A stretch of DNA of 64,000 nucleotides, from NCBI GenBank assembly GCA_032622095.1, contig CP136064.1, positions 50,472,073 to 50,536,072 of the forward strand. Direction: 5' to 3'. Shown in pieces: positions 31,226-43,549 of the stretch (position 1 is the stretch's first letter; the number at the start of each line of letters is the position of its first letter). The notes under the pieces are model-generated. The model searched no databases. It had not been told where the DNA came from and saw nothing but the letters and a program-made list of their open reading frames with translations. The stretch is from Siphonodentalium dalli (taxonomy: Eukaryota > Mollusca > Scaphopoda > Gadilida > Siphonodentaliidae). The position numbers and the translations under genes are program-made.

Positions 31226-34050
31226 TCGAATTCGGAAATCGACAGCGGAATAACGCGCGACTGTCCGGAAAAAGCTATTTTTATGCGACTGCTAATTAAA
31301 AAAATTAACTGACACAAACGAAACTATTTCAACTATTTATCGAAAAATATATTCAAATCACGTATTTTCAGCGCCATGTATATCGACAAATGTATGCTTT
31401 GAGGTGCCTTGTGTAGCTCTTACCAAATTATGTAAACATTATTTCGAACGAGCCATGTCCGTTTGAATAAACAAAATTAATCAAATGGTCTATTTCCCCA
31501 AATAGTGCTATCCATGGAGGACGTAAGGGCTGACATCACCAAACTTCATCCTGCATGTTTGATATCAGTCTACATAATTCAGCATTGTTTAGTATTAAAT
31601 AGAATGTTGTTATTGACATTCAAATTGTTATTGGTAACTTAATACCAATCATTCCTTCAAAATTCGCGTAATTTAAAACAATAGCTGCCAGACATGCCCC
31701 TCTCCCCAAACATACCCACTGATAAAATGACGCCCTTTGCTCTAAAACGCAAAGAAAATATTCTCGCCCCGATGCAAGCAATGCATCGATCCATATACGA
31801 TAACTTTATACATGTAGATAGTGAATGAAATCGATATTATCTGTCGAAATCTAGTAGTCAGGACTTGACGTTCATGTGACCGTCTAAGGCCATTCAGAAT
31901 TGACAACCTACCATGTTAGAATGTGTAGATCGTCGTCTTTCTAATGATGTATAACACTTAGCTCTACCCAGAATGTTTAGCGAATTCATTTTGATGACCT
32001 ATAATTGATGCTCCACGTCTAATAAAAAGTGGCATTATATTTTAGCTTTAGAAAATGTATACATTTGCATACATATGACAAAATGTTCTCACTATATATC
32101 AAACTGATTTAGTCACCCGTCTGAAGAAAAAAAAACAGCGGCCATGTTGGACGCCATCTTGTCTGGAGTATCTGCTGACCAAAATTGAGAATTATCATCC
32201 TTAGTATTGAAAACAAGATATTGGAGTACTTAAAAAAACATGATATACTTACTCCCTCAATTGGAAAGGCATCGCCTAATTTTCATACTTGGCACAAGGA
32301 CTAAATATAGTAACCAACTTACCTTATTTTCTTCTATTATTAAAAATTTTCCCGCTCCAAACACTTTAAGTCATGACCTTTCTTTAATTATGGAAGGCCC
32401 ATATTGTCAATTAGTTTAAATATCTCTATGATTATAATTTGTATTAACCCTTTAATTCTGGAGATAAGTTAGGATGTTTCACTACTGAATAATAAACATA
32501 TTCTATCCAGGTTATGATTACACTATTTTCACCAACATTTCGCGTTATGATCATCGATGCTTTTGAAATAAAACAAATACGGGTAGATCTCGTAAGAACG
32601 TTCGCAATGACATCTTCCATCCATTGAAACTATCCATCCCTATACAATATACATTATGTGATGTTTTAGCATGTCATATATTTCAGACTATCGATGCTGG
32701 TCCCAAAATGTCACCGAGAAGAGTACAAAAGATACATTATATTGATGTAGCCGTATAGCAACGGTTGCTATGGACAATATGATGGGAAACAAGGTCACAA
32801 GCCTTTCATCTTATGTCACAACTAGACCTCAAATATGTAATCATCACAACTAACGTTGAATGAAATACATCCTTATATGAACATGTTATACTTCCGAGTA
32901 GTTGCCTAGCAACCAATTCTAAGCAGTTCCAAATCTCGATGGGGTATATATCTGAAAATGATCAGTAAGGTCCAAGGAACATATGTACCAAGTTTCATGC
33001 TTTTATCATAATTTGTGCAATTTTTACAATTCCATGCACCAAGCACCTGGATTAAAACTAATGCAAAACTTACGTATGGGATAAAAGAAATTATGCACTG
33101 TGAATTTGAAAATAGTATGATACTAGAACTCACCAAATTATTCAAATGCATCCACGGTGTTCAAATATTAATCGAATAACACTTGTTTGATTGAGAGACA
33201 ATTAACGTCCAAAATTTGCTTTTTATTATGTCCACTCCGAAACAGGGTACAGTTGTGTCTGATATATACTGTTCATGTGGACAAAAATTTTCTTAATATA
33301 GCAGAGTAACACTTTTTGTTGATAAATATGAGACATTAATTCAGATCTTTCCCGATGTATGTTTTAATCTGCGGAACTAATGTGTCAAACAAAATGTCCA
33401 CTCCGAAACGTGCATGAAATTTATTAAGAAAATCTATACTTTTACTACATCTACATCCAGGTAGTGGGGGTATTCACACATTCACTACATTTTTACTCAC
33501 AATAAAGGAACATGGAGCTCACTAACCACTTAAATTCTACGAAAATGTTAAATGTCCACTCCGAAACATATAATTGGGTTAAAATGGACGATTGCAATAA
33601 TATTGAAGGAAATCAAGTCCATATTTACTGTATGTGCTCCAATTGAGTTGTAGATGTAGAATATAAAATCCATCAAAGAAACTTGGAAATATTATGACAT
33701 TGGGAGCTAATGTTTGAAAATTGGGTAATTTTGGCGGTACAATTTATTTTAATTGGTGACAAAATTTATTTAAGAACATTTGTTGGATGGCTGATATTGC
33801 AATGAAATGGCTATTTCATGTATTTACTCATACAATTTTCAAACTTTGCATCAGCCACTGACAGCTGGTGCAATATAATGCTTAATATAGCCATGGGTTC
33901 AAAAATCGCCCCTACTCAACCATTTGCCATGCAATAAAATATATAATTTTGATTCTAGAGAAGGTAATATGGCATATTTTTCATCAACAATGACTTATGA
34001 GAATGAAAAATTTAATATGAACAAATAATTTTGAAAAAAAATAAATAACA
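31226..34050. other. Long stretch without recognised genes
   Basis: AT-rich; no ORF with a motif was found. One pattern stands out: gtccactccgaaac occurs at about 33231, 33396 and 33551, spaced ~155-165 bp, in otherwise diverged sequence. A minus-strand open frame at 32906-33151 is unsupported. Confidence 0.45.
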
Positions 34051-34261
34051 TGTGGTCGGCCAGTCGGCGAGAAGTGCTCTACTTGATTGTGAAATGACTG
34101 ATATACATGTAGGTCAGGCACCGCCCACGTGTGAGTGAGTGGTTCGGGGGGCTAGCCCGGGATTGTCGAAAGGGTCGAGTGACCCTTTCCTTAATCCCTC
34201 ATGATTTTGCCTTTAATGTGAGAAGAAGAACAAAAAAAGGGAAAGCATTTTATAGTTCAGT

Positions 34262-35116
34262 TTATCTTTTCTTTTTTCGCTTTTTCTTGGAGTTTGGTTT
34301 TTCTGTTGAGGAAGGTGGAGATTTCTGTTGTTGTTGGTGTTGTTGGATGAGATGTGCGATTCTTTCTTCTTGTTCTTTTGATAATCGTTTTTGTTCTTTC
34401 ATCTGTTGGTCAGCTTCTTCTGATATTCGTTGTGATCTTATTAAGACTTCTTCAGATCTCCTTATCCTTGCATGGTGTTCTGATAACCAATCCTCCTCAG
34501 CAGCAGCAGGGGGTGTTGGTGCCTGCTCCTTTTCTGTGGTGGTGGTGGAGCTGGGGGACACCGGAATGTGTTGGTAATCCGGTGTCCGAGGTGTAAAGCT
34601 GTCCAGTTCCACGTCGAAGCTGGCGGCAGGAACATCTGGGGTGGTATCCACGTCCCTGTCTCCGCAAGCCCCGACGACGACAGCAGGGACCTCCGGCAGA
34701 TCCACGGAGTCCCTGCTAGCTGGTACTATGTCGTCGGTCTCCATGCAGGTCGAGTCGTCTGGGCGTCTCTCAGACAACTTCGGCCCGCCGGCTATGACTA
34801 TAGACGGATGAACCACACGGGGAGGGGTGACCGGCAGATCAACAGTCACCTCCTTCTTTTTCTTCCATTTCGCCCGTCTGGCTGCGTCCCTTCTCCTTCG
34901 AGCTGGTGTCTTTCTCTTAGGAGGCTCCTCTTTCATGGTACGGCTGGTCTTGGCGTTCCTGCTCCGGGTAGAAGATCTCTGGATACCAGCATCCTCCGTC
35001 CGGAATTCAACACAAAGAACCAAATAGCCCCTGTTAGACTGGAGACTCCAGCTAACAGTGTCTGCAATTTGAGATCTCTGTATTGCAGCTAACGCGGCGT
35101 CAGGGATTAGCTCCAT
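34262..35116 (-). CDS. Intact 284-codon basic/coiled-coil protein, probably a retroelement gag/ORF1-like gene
   Basis: A single open frame from an ATG at 35116. An N-terminal segment (IADTVSWSLQSNRGYLVLCV, residues ~17-36) is followed by a strongly basic block KTPARRRRDAARRAKWKKKK (about 68-87) and an acidic Pro/Ser/Thr-rich middle. A coiled coil of about 60 residues (roughly 205-265, RRSEEVLIRSQRISEEADQQ) and a Gln-rich stretch come next. The C-terminal KKKRKKKR looks like a nuclear-localisation signal. The N-terminal segment plus RRRRDAARR block resembles short gag/ORF1-like proteins in invertebrate retroelements; this is recognition by style, not certain. No RT follows. GC content is higher than the flanks. 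It could be a domesticated or non-autonomous element gene. Confidence 0.5.
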   Translation of the reverse strand: MELIPDAALAAIQRSQIADTVSWSLQSNRGYLVLCVEFRTEDAGIQRSSTRSRNAKTSRTMKEEPPKRKTPARRRRDAARRAKWKKKKEVTVDLPVTPPRVVHPSIVIAGGPKLSERRPDDSTCMETDDIVPASRDSVDLPEVPAVVVGACGDRDVDTTPDVPAASFDVELDSFTPRTPDYQHIPVSPSSTTTTEKEQAPTPPAAAEEDWLSEHHARIRRSEEVLIRSQRISEEADQQMKEQKRLSKEQEERIAHLIQQHQQQQKSPPSSTEKPNSKKKRKKKR

Positions 35117-36420
35117 TGTCCGTCGCGCTAAGCCTAATCCAAAACCGTCTCACTCGCCGGCATCAGCACGAGGGCGGTTGCTTCCAATAAAGGTTACAGA
35201 CCGCTCAACTCACTCGTACCGACGCTCTGTCAACAAGGAACTAATAGAGTCAAATAAAATTTGACTTGTTCGCTCCACTTGCTGCCAGAGGCACCGCCCA
35301 CAATGAGCAAGGATGTGCCCAAGTGTGTCATCGAGCCCAGGGGTGGGCCAGCCGAGGAAGGTCCCCAAACCAGTCAACCTATTTCGACAGAAAAGAAAAT
35401 TTGGCGAACGTTCCGAGTTCTGTTTTCTAAGGACAGTGTGGTATGGCGTACCCCTTCCCTCGGCACATTGGGCTTAGAAGAAACCTGAGGATCTCGGAAC
35501 GCTCGTGAAATGTTTTACTTTACCAGTACCTGTAGAAAACGCGAAAGCCACAGCATTTTGAAATGTACAGCCTAATTTGAGAGTCACGAAAAATGTCGAT
35601 TGTATTGCGATCTAACTGGAAAGTTGTCTTGGTGACTTCTACATGTATTTCTTCGTCAATGCAACCAAACCGCAACACAATCGCTACCTCCATGAGTAGG
35701 AACCACGAACCACACCTTTTTGTGCGTTCACACCTTCCACTGGATCAACTACGTATCTGATTTGGTCCTCGTGAACTCACTGCATGATCTTTCTCTGTAT
35801 AAGAGTTGCCGCTGCGTGTAACAACAGTTCTCAAGACAACACCATATCGCATGGCCTGTATCGATTGAATGTATCGGGTTTGTTAGCTCGCAGTGCGGCG
35901 GACTGAACTGCCCAAGAAAGAGCGTTATATATAAGCAAATTCCAGTTCCGAGACACGTATGGTGTTCACACGAATACCAAGATGAGTACTGATGTCTTCT
36001 ATTTTTGGTGCACTCTAATAATGGGAAGTGATGCGCCGACCCATGAAAAACACTTCTATGTGTTTGGGTATTTCTTTCTTTTTATAAATTATTTGTTCTT
36101 TTTGGTGAATAAAGATCTTCATGGACTGTTACTGAAGATGACCATTGCAAACATACGCTAACAACTAACCACCTAACACACTAACAACCACCTAACTTTT
36201 ATTTGAATTAAGAACGAACATATTTACAACTGATGATGAAATTAACATATTTTATAATCAACATTTTATAATGCCATGAATATATTTACAATCAATAATT
36301 GGTAATGCAATGAACATATTTACATTTGGTAAAACATTTCAACAATAGTTAAATTCATAATATTCTCAACATGTGTACAGTACGTGTTTTGGGTAATATT
36401 TCTGTTTCATTTCATAATAG
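35117..36420. other. Non-coding flank
   Basis: gcaccgcccac occurs on both sides of the preceding gene (~34117 and ~35288). A short plus-strand frame at 35261-35488 has no motif. The end (36180-36420) is very AT-rich with repeated gaacatatttaca words. Confidence 0.4.
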
Positions 36421-36469
36421 TCCATAGTTTCTTTGGAACCAATCGAGTAATTTTCTATCAGTTTTGAAA

Positions 36470-36832
36470 TAGTCACCATTAAAATTTAGTTCAGCTATTA
36501 CGTTATAGCGTGATCGATTTTTAAGAAATGTATATCACATATGCAGTAGATACCACACACGGTTGTACCGTGGTGTTGAAGACGTCCAAAATTATGTTTA
36601 CATTCGATATTATTTCTTTGAATGATTTGATATATTCATTAATATCTGTTAATCCAAACAACTCGAAATATGTTGAAATGTTTACATCGAAGAAAATTGC
36701 AATCCAGCGTTCTCCTGATGTGTGCCTATTTACTATATATGCTGTTACATGAAGAGGTTTCTCGTGTGGTAACTGATCCTGTTTCAGACAATAAGACAAC
36801 CGAAGTAGAATTAAATTGAGTACAGTTTGCAA
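36470..36832 (-). pseudogene. Polinton-type adenain-like cysteine protease, copy 1
   Basis: From an ATG at 36832 the frame reads TSGERWIAIFFD (about residues 38-49) and then YFELFG (55-60). This is the His-Trp and Tyr-Phe-x-x-Phe-Gly core of adenovirus-type proteases that mature virions in Polintons. The expected catalytic His of the HW motif is Arg (R42). The catalytic Cys motif, TVCGIYC, is present at 36543-36563 but in a shifted frame, after which the family-like C-terminus ending in LLDWFQRNYG can be read to ~36425. So there are two independent defects: a His-to-Arg change and a frameshift near 36560. The family is about 180-220 residues; the N-terminus here starts late. Lone Polinton debris, with no neighbouring capsid genes recognised. 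Confidence 0.75.
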
Positions 36833-37297
36833 GAACTACTTCCTTTATATCTTTCCACAGTCTGAATGCTTCAAATTTCCCTTGAGTGTAAACGAGTCTA
36901 TGTCTGGTGTGTAAACGATTCTATGTCTGGGTACCAATGTCCCATAACTCGATAAAAGTCTAATTTGAGTCAATGAACATGTCCGTCAATTGCGTCGGTG
37001 GTGTCGGAAGACAAATTAAATGTCGAGTCTGAACTAGCTAATCTATTTTACATTCCTCACAGTTGAGTTTTACTTCCTTTGAAACCTGATTCTGTATCAG
37101 AACTCTGTATCTCGAATGCTTTCCGAACTTTATCAAGTGGTAGAGCACAATATGGAATAAATTGAGTCCTCTAATTTGCAATCTCAATTTGTCTTCCAAA
37201 TGCAATCATTCCATGTTTTACTATGTTATTGTTTCTCGCAAATAAGAGTCCATAGTTTCTTTGGAACCAATCGAGTAATTTTCTATCAGTTTTGAAA

Positions 37298-37660
37298 TAG
37301 TCACCATTAAAATTTAGTTCAGCTATTACGTTATAGCGTGATCGATTTTTAAGAAATGTATATCACATATGCAGTAGATACCACACACGGTTGTACCGTG
37401 GTGTTGAAGACGTCCAAAATTATGTTTACATTCGATATTATTTCTTTGAATGATTTGATATATTCATTAATATCTGTTAATCCAAACAACTCGAAATATG
37501 TTGAAATGTTTACATCGAAGAAAATTGCAATCCAGCGTTCTCCTGATGTGTGCCTATTTACTATATATGCTGTTACATGAAGAGGTTTCTCGTGTGGTAA
37601 CTGATCCTGTTTCAGACAATAAGACAACCGAAGTAGAATTAAATTGAGTACAGTTTGCAA
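37298..37660 (-). pseudogene. Polinton-type adenain-like cysteine protease, copy 2 (identical)
   Basis: The exact duplicate of the preceding pseudogene, offset by 828 bp. It carries the same Arg at the catalytic His position and the same frameshift before the Cys motif (now at ~37371-37391). The defects therefore predate the duplication. It has no independent coding potential. Confidence 0.75.
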
Positions 37661-38070
37661 GAACTACTTCCTTTATATCTTTCCACAGTCTGAATGCTTC
37701 AAATTTCCCTTGAGTGTAAACGAGTCTATGTCTGGTGTGTAAACGATTCTATGTCTGGGTACCAATGTCCCATAACTCGATAAAAGTCTAATTTGAGTCA
37801 ATGAACATGTCCGTCAATTGCGTCGGTGGTGTCGGAAGACAAATTAAATGTCGAGTCTGAACTAGCTAATCTATTTTACATTCCTCACAGTTGAGTTTTA
37901 CTTCCTTTGAAACCTGATTCTGTATCAGAACTCTGTATCTCGAATGCTTTCCGAACTTTATCAAGTGGTAGAGCACAATATGGAATAAATTGAGTCCTCT
38001 AATTTGCAATCTCAATTTGTCTTCCAAATGCAATCATTCCATGTTTTACTATGTTATTGTTTCTCGCAAA

Positions 38071-39589
38071 CTGTTGATTTCAATTTGATTATCGAACTCA
38101 CCATAGACTCACGTTGATCACCGAAGCTAGATCAGCAAATTGAAGCTCTAACCTTATGTTATGGTTTTTAAAGGATCCAAATGTCCGTCCTCTGCTCCTT
38201 GGGCAGATGTGAGGTATCCACAGAAACAATTCACGTTTCGTATTCCTCAGTGGGAGATGGCCCTGAGATATGGTCTTGAATTGTGATCGTCACGTGGCCT
38301 TAATTATTATTACGCGCGCTCCGCGTGTATACTGGTGTAGAGATTCTTGTTTCGCCTGGGTGTTTTATTTATAGAATGGGAATTTTTGGGAGGATTAAAA
38401 CTCGAACTGCGACCGGAGGCCGAGTCCGATAAAAGGTGTAGTTGGGAATTTCAATTTCGTTTATTGTCGTTAACATTGTGTCTATATAATGTTTATGTTT
38501 GGTTTGTGATAAGCTATGCCAATTACAAATAAAAGAAATGAAAAAGATAATTTGTAAGTCTTATATTTCAACTTGTATAGACATGTTTCGTTCTGCAGCC
38601 CAGTGAGCCCACTGGGGTTGTGGTCGGAGACGGCCGCCGGTTCGTTAATTAGGTGCTGGTTGTCATTGTTATTTTAACGGAATTCTAAGTTGGTCATTTG
38701 CAAAACCAATATATTTTATATATTCTATAATTACAATCATGGGTATATAATATGTGAGGGCGTTACCATTTCTGACATTGGTTTTCTTGTCTATTAGTGG
38801 CAATCAAATCATTGGTCGTCGTGAAACACAAAGTCCTAATCTATGACCTGATATACATAGTGAACGTATTGACAATGTTACCATGACTGTTTCTTGCTGT
38901 ATATATCAATAAATTTGTTCGGTATACAATCGTGGTATTATCTATTGAACACTGGAAAAAGTTCCGGATTACATGTCCACTAAAACCCACCGTTAATCCT
39001 ATACTATGGGCAAGTGGATAAGGATGCATAGAAAATGCTGTGCCCCCATGCGTTTGTCGAATATGAGTAACCAGTTCTCAATGGTGATATGAATGCGATA
39101 TCATTCACAAAACAACACTCTGTGTCAGAGAAAATGAAGGTCGAGTGTTTTTAGTTTCTCGCAAAAAGCGCAGTGAATTGTTTATAAACAGTCACGATAT
39201 TGCGTAATTTTCATCGACAGAAAGACTCGTAAGTTATATAATATTTTAATAACTGTGCCCAAAAATTGTTGACGCACACAATGCATCAACAACGATACAC
39301 ACAACTGCGTCAGCTACGATAAATAAATTGTTGTCTAAAGTCAAACATAAATTAATATAATGAACACAGAATGACAAATCAAATTAATATACATCTTCAA
39401 ACTAAGTTCAAAGCAAACTAAACTTTGTCGACAAGGAATTTAGTATGATAGCAGAATTAAATCTCCATTTCGGAAGCAAGTTTTGGGGAAAAAAACCCCA
39501 AGCTTTGTACATGCATGTGTACTATATACTAGATGCTGGATTATATTTTATGTGGTATGGTGCGGTGGGAAAAAAATTGCGTCAAGAGA
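38071..39589. other. No gene; one dispersed repeat
   Basis: Bases ~38640-38740 (gtcattgttattttaacgga, then ttggtcattt) reappear inverted at ~62295-62390 inside the hAT-like element. A second block, gacagaaagactcgtaagtt, occurs at ~39220 and ~39870. Confidence 0.45.
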
Positions 39590-39830
39590 CCTGAAGCTGT
39601 CAAAATTAATAATGAACGTCATTATCGAATGTCGCTTTAATATTGCCGGAACTAAAGGCTAACCAATCAGAAGTCGTATTAGAGAAATGATCTAAAAATA
39701 ACTAGTGTGACGTTTCCGAATACGATTGGTCGAATAGCTTACTCCAAATTTAACGACGAATGACATTTACTATATTTCTTCGGACGGACGGGGAATTCCT
39801 CGTCTTCCCCACGTCTCTAGGAAAATTAAC
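39590..39830. repeat. ~240-bp dispersed repeat, copy 1
   Basis: It matches 49727-49960 in direct orientation at roughly 85-90% by eye. It contains two inverted CCAAT-type words (aaccaatcag and gattggtcg), 60-70 bp apart, in both copies. Confidence 0.8.
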
Positions 39831-39900
39831 CATTTAAAAAAGAAATTCTAAAGATTTATCAATTTTCATGGACAGAAAGACTCGTAAGTTTTATCATATT

Positions 39901-40378
39901 TTAAAGGTACGGTTGGCCTTGGCGGTGGGTATCCTGTGAAAATATTTCCACCCGTCAAAAACCGCACAAACAGAAAGAACATCAAAATGTAGACAGACTT
40001 TGTCCGTATATAAATAAGAAATATCGCATAAACAGTATGTTATTCTCATATGTTTAACCAATGTAAACAAAAGCATAAAAAGTTACTTTTCGGGTGTTTG
40101 TTTATATTATAATGGTAAACATAAAGAGCGTTCTTTGTTGGTGAATTCCTGATATGGAACTAGTAAAGAGCATTTATGCCATTTGTGTGTGATTAACCAG
40201 TAGCATTGTGCTGTCCTCTGTAACCCAATCAGGCTCTTGCTTAGGTAAAATATAGTAGGTATTTATGATAACATGCTGTTTACGCGATGGTCATGGTATA
40301 TATGAACGAAACTGTATGCGTTTTAATGTTTTTCTGTTTACGGTGTTTGGAACAAATATGAATATTTTCGACAATTAA
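39901..40378 (+). mobile_element. TTAA MITE, family A, copy 4 (right terminus lost)
   Basis: The left TTAA is at 39901-39904 with the family start. Homology stops at ...cgacaattaa (~40378), about 20 bp short of the expected right end. A small hairpin (gccacaagg-aatca-cccttgtggc) follows at once. Confidence 0.8.
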
Positions 40379-40559
40379 AAAGCCACAAGGAATCACCCTT
40401 GTGGCAATTTATACAAGCTCAACGTCTTCAATTAAGCGGCAAGTCGCGTTGGCTCCAATAAGCGTAGAAGACCGGAGTGTGACTTCCCAGAGCTACAACA
40501 TCACTGACAACTAAGGTCACTCATGCCAAATAGAGTTATCCGCTCCGAGCATGCGCAGA

Positions 40560-41530
40560 AAAAATATTATTTTATCTGAACCTAAGTTGGTATGTGTATT
40601 TCCCAGCTGAAGATACAGGCCAAGTTCGAATATGGGTTATGTCCAATTATTTTTACGTGAGTTACGGCCCCTTTTTCGACTTGGAATTTTGTGTCTGTTA
40701 AAGGCACGTGCTGCCTTAATTGTCGAAAATATTCATATTTGTTCCAAACACCGTAAACAGAAAAACATTAAAACGCATACAGTTCCGTTCATATATACCA
40801 TGACCATCGCGTAAACAGCATGTTATCATAAAGATTTACTATATTTTACCTAAGCAAGAGCCTGATTGTGTTACAGAAGAAAGCACAATGCTGCTGGCTA
40901 ATCACACACAAATGGCAGAAACGCTCTTTATTCGTTCCATATCAGGAATTCAACAACAAAGAACGCTCTTTATGTTTACCATCATAATATAAACAAACAC
41001 CAGAAAAGTAACTTTTGATGCTGTTGTTTACATAACAATGGTCAAACATATGACCATAACATACTGTTTTTGCGATATTTCTTATTTGTATACGGACAAA
41101 GCCTATCTACATTTTGATGTTCTTTCTGTTTGTGGCGGTTTTTGACGGGTGGATATATTTTCACAGGATACCCACCGCCAAGGCCGCACGTGCCTTTAAC
41201 AATTTTTTGGTTTCCGACCGATACCTCCAGTTTGGATTATTTGATCTGAACCAAAGTTGGTATGCGTGTTTCCCAGCTAAAGATACAGGCCCAGTTCGAA
41301 TATGGGTTCCGTCCATTTATATTACATGAGTTACGGCCCCCCCCCTTTCAACTTAGAATCTGACCAATTTCATAACAATTTGGTTTCCAGTTTTATTATT
41401 ATTTGAGCCGACCCAACGCTGGTATGTGTATTTCCCAGCTAAAACTACACGCCACGTTTGAATATAGGTTCTGCCTCGTTCTTTTTACATGCGTTATGGC
41501 CATTTCTCGACTTAGGATTTGACCACATTG
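40560..41530. repeat. ~170-bp satellite interrupted by a MITE
   Basis: Units with ttggtatgtgtatttcccag, then gttcgaatatgggtt and gagttacggcccc occur at ~40570-40695, 41215-41360 and 41385-41530. The first is cut by a family A MITE at a TTAA. Confidence 0.8.
40698..41199 (-). mobile_element. TTAA-flanked MITE, family A, copy 5
   Basis: TTAA lies at 40698-40701 and 41196-41199; the ends are aaggcacgtgctgcc and the inverted ggccgcacgtgcctt. In this copy both ends have the cacgtg form, giving the best TIR match of the set. Confidence 0.88.
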
Positions 41531-43373
41531 GGCATTGCGATTAGGGTTCTACCATATTTTCTTTCACTGTACGCTCCAAGTATTATCTTATTTTGCGTTA
41601 CGTACACGTCGAAATAGCTACAGGGCGTATTTTGCCACGCCCTCGCGTGGCTCTTGTTTTTTTCTTTTTCCAATGGACGGTCGACGCTTGACCGGTTTGT
41701 CTGGCACACTCGTCCGCCGTTTATTGCTTCTGCCCTTACCACCAACGCCCATTTTCGCGGGCGTCACACCCCCTTGATTCCTAAACGCCCATCCCCTTTC
41801 GGTAGCCAGTATTCTGTTCTCGGTCTGCCCGCCCGTCCATCCGTCCGTCCATCCATCAGTAATTATTTGTTTTTAAAATTTCTTTGACTGCCCCCCACCC
41901 CCCCCGCTTTGGCAACTTACGGGGTTTGTCCGCACATGTTCCGACTGTCCACCAGTCCGTCCGTCCGTTCGTCCGTCCCGCCTTGTCGGTATCATACCTT
42001 GCACCTTTCGTCGACGGAGTTCGCCGATGTTTTTGTTGGTGAAATTTGGATGTCACCGGCTTTGACATTCGTCTACAAGATAAACTCATAGTGTGGGGGC
42101 GTTTAAATAGGTTATTAACTAACTAATAAAGAGCGTTTACAAAGAGCGTTTAATTTATGATAGAACGCACACAATTTAGCTATAACTACCCATTGACGAG
42201 TAGTCTCGGGATTCAGATTAATTCTCAATACTTCAGCGGTAGCACGGGCAAATACTTCGTTACAATTAGGTCCTATTAGACTGTACTCATATCTGCCTCA
42301 TAGTCCCATATAATACTCATCGACGAGTAGTCAAATATTCGGATCAGTTCTTTGAAATTGTCATGAACGTTCCCCCATCCACTAGTATGACATTTTCTTA
42401 ACTCAATGTGCTTATGGCGATGGAACTTTGGACCCAGAGATAGAAACTCCGCCACCCTGGAATTCATGGAACATTTCTGCACCGGGCTGATTAAATAATT
42501 CATTCATAAATTAATAAAGGGCGTTTCATTTCTTCGTTTCTTTGTTGATTACGACGACAACAACAGCAACAACAACATTTTATATAACTCTATGTGCTTG
42601 CATACTTTGAACACTGTGTACACCCGGCGTTAGAACGAGAAAATACTCATCGCCGAGTAGTCCTTACAATGAGATAATTAATTCTCTCCGACATCGAAAG
42701 AGTAAATAATTAGTTAGCCCAATGGCTATCTCTTGACTTCTCTCGTAACCATCACACCCGCTGTGGACTATACTGGAATACAACCAACATTTTCGATTCG
42801 AGAGCCCCCATTGTTATGTACACACCATTACGCCTACAACACCCGTACCACCACAGTATTCCTCTGTCGGAACGCGGCCTGTCCATATATTTCACTGTCG
42901 ATTCCTCTGTGAATGTGGCAACTTGCTATCCGTTCACATTGCCAATTCAATCAACTGCACCAATGGACCGGTAACGTAAATGTCTTTCATTATTCTTTGG
43001 CCGCCACCTCCATTCAATCCCAAGAATTCGTCTATTAAATCAATTACTTCCTTACCATATTTCATTATTCAATTATCTTGCATTTGAAGATCCGCACTAC
43101 CTGATTGTGAAAATATGAGAAATTTCTTAGCTGTACAGTTATCCATCCGCGAGACGATTCGGAATTCCTTTGACTAACTCTTCCACATTACGATACGTAC
43201 TAGCCAGCAATGGAACCACACATACTCGGCTTTACGTATATATCTATATCTCTATACAAACTTAGGACTAACTCGTGGGTGGGATGTCCGGTGATATGTA
43301 TGTCTATTCAACTTGTTTTTGGTGGTCAGGTTGCTTTGCCATTACTTATTATTTATTTTCAGTGTCATAACAT
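41531..43373. other. No recognised gene
   Basis: A GC-richer part (41640-42090) contains repeated ccgtccgtcc words and overlapping unsupported ORFs. Between 42190 and 42660, three copies of a word like actcatcgacgagtagtc occur (near 42195, 42318, 42648). aataaagagcgttt words resemble the MITE family A interior. Confidence 0.4.
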
Positions 43374-43549
43374 ATGGGAGAGGAGGCACCCATAAGTGAG
43401 TCAGCACTTGGCCTCCAGTCCCTTTGTCTGTATCAACATTGTATGTGTTATATCTATCAGGTGCTTTATAACTTCGTCACATCCATTTGGTTCAGCCATC
43501 ACGCCCGATGTCCGCTACCCTTGGCCACTGAAACCGCACTCCACGCGCC

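Larger units (their letters stand above)
36421..38070. repeat. Identical tandem duplication, 822-bp unit, period 828 bp
   Basis: Bases 36421-37242 and 37249-38070 are identical as far as I can read, separated by 6 bp. Each unit holds one copy of a Polinton-type protease pseudogene on the minus strand. The lack of differences contrasts with the diverged repeats elsewhere, so this is very recent or an assembly duplication. Confidence 0.93.

Noticed and set aside
34568-35092. 174-codon plus-strand ORF
   Set aside because: Antisense shadow of the 284-codon minus-strand gene.
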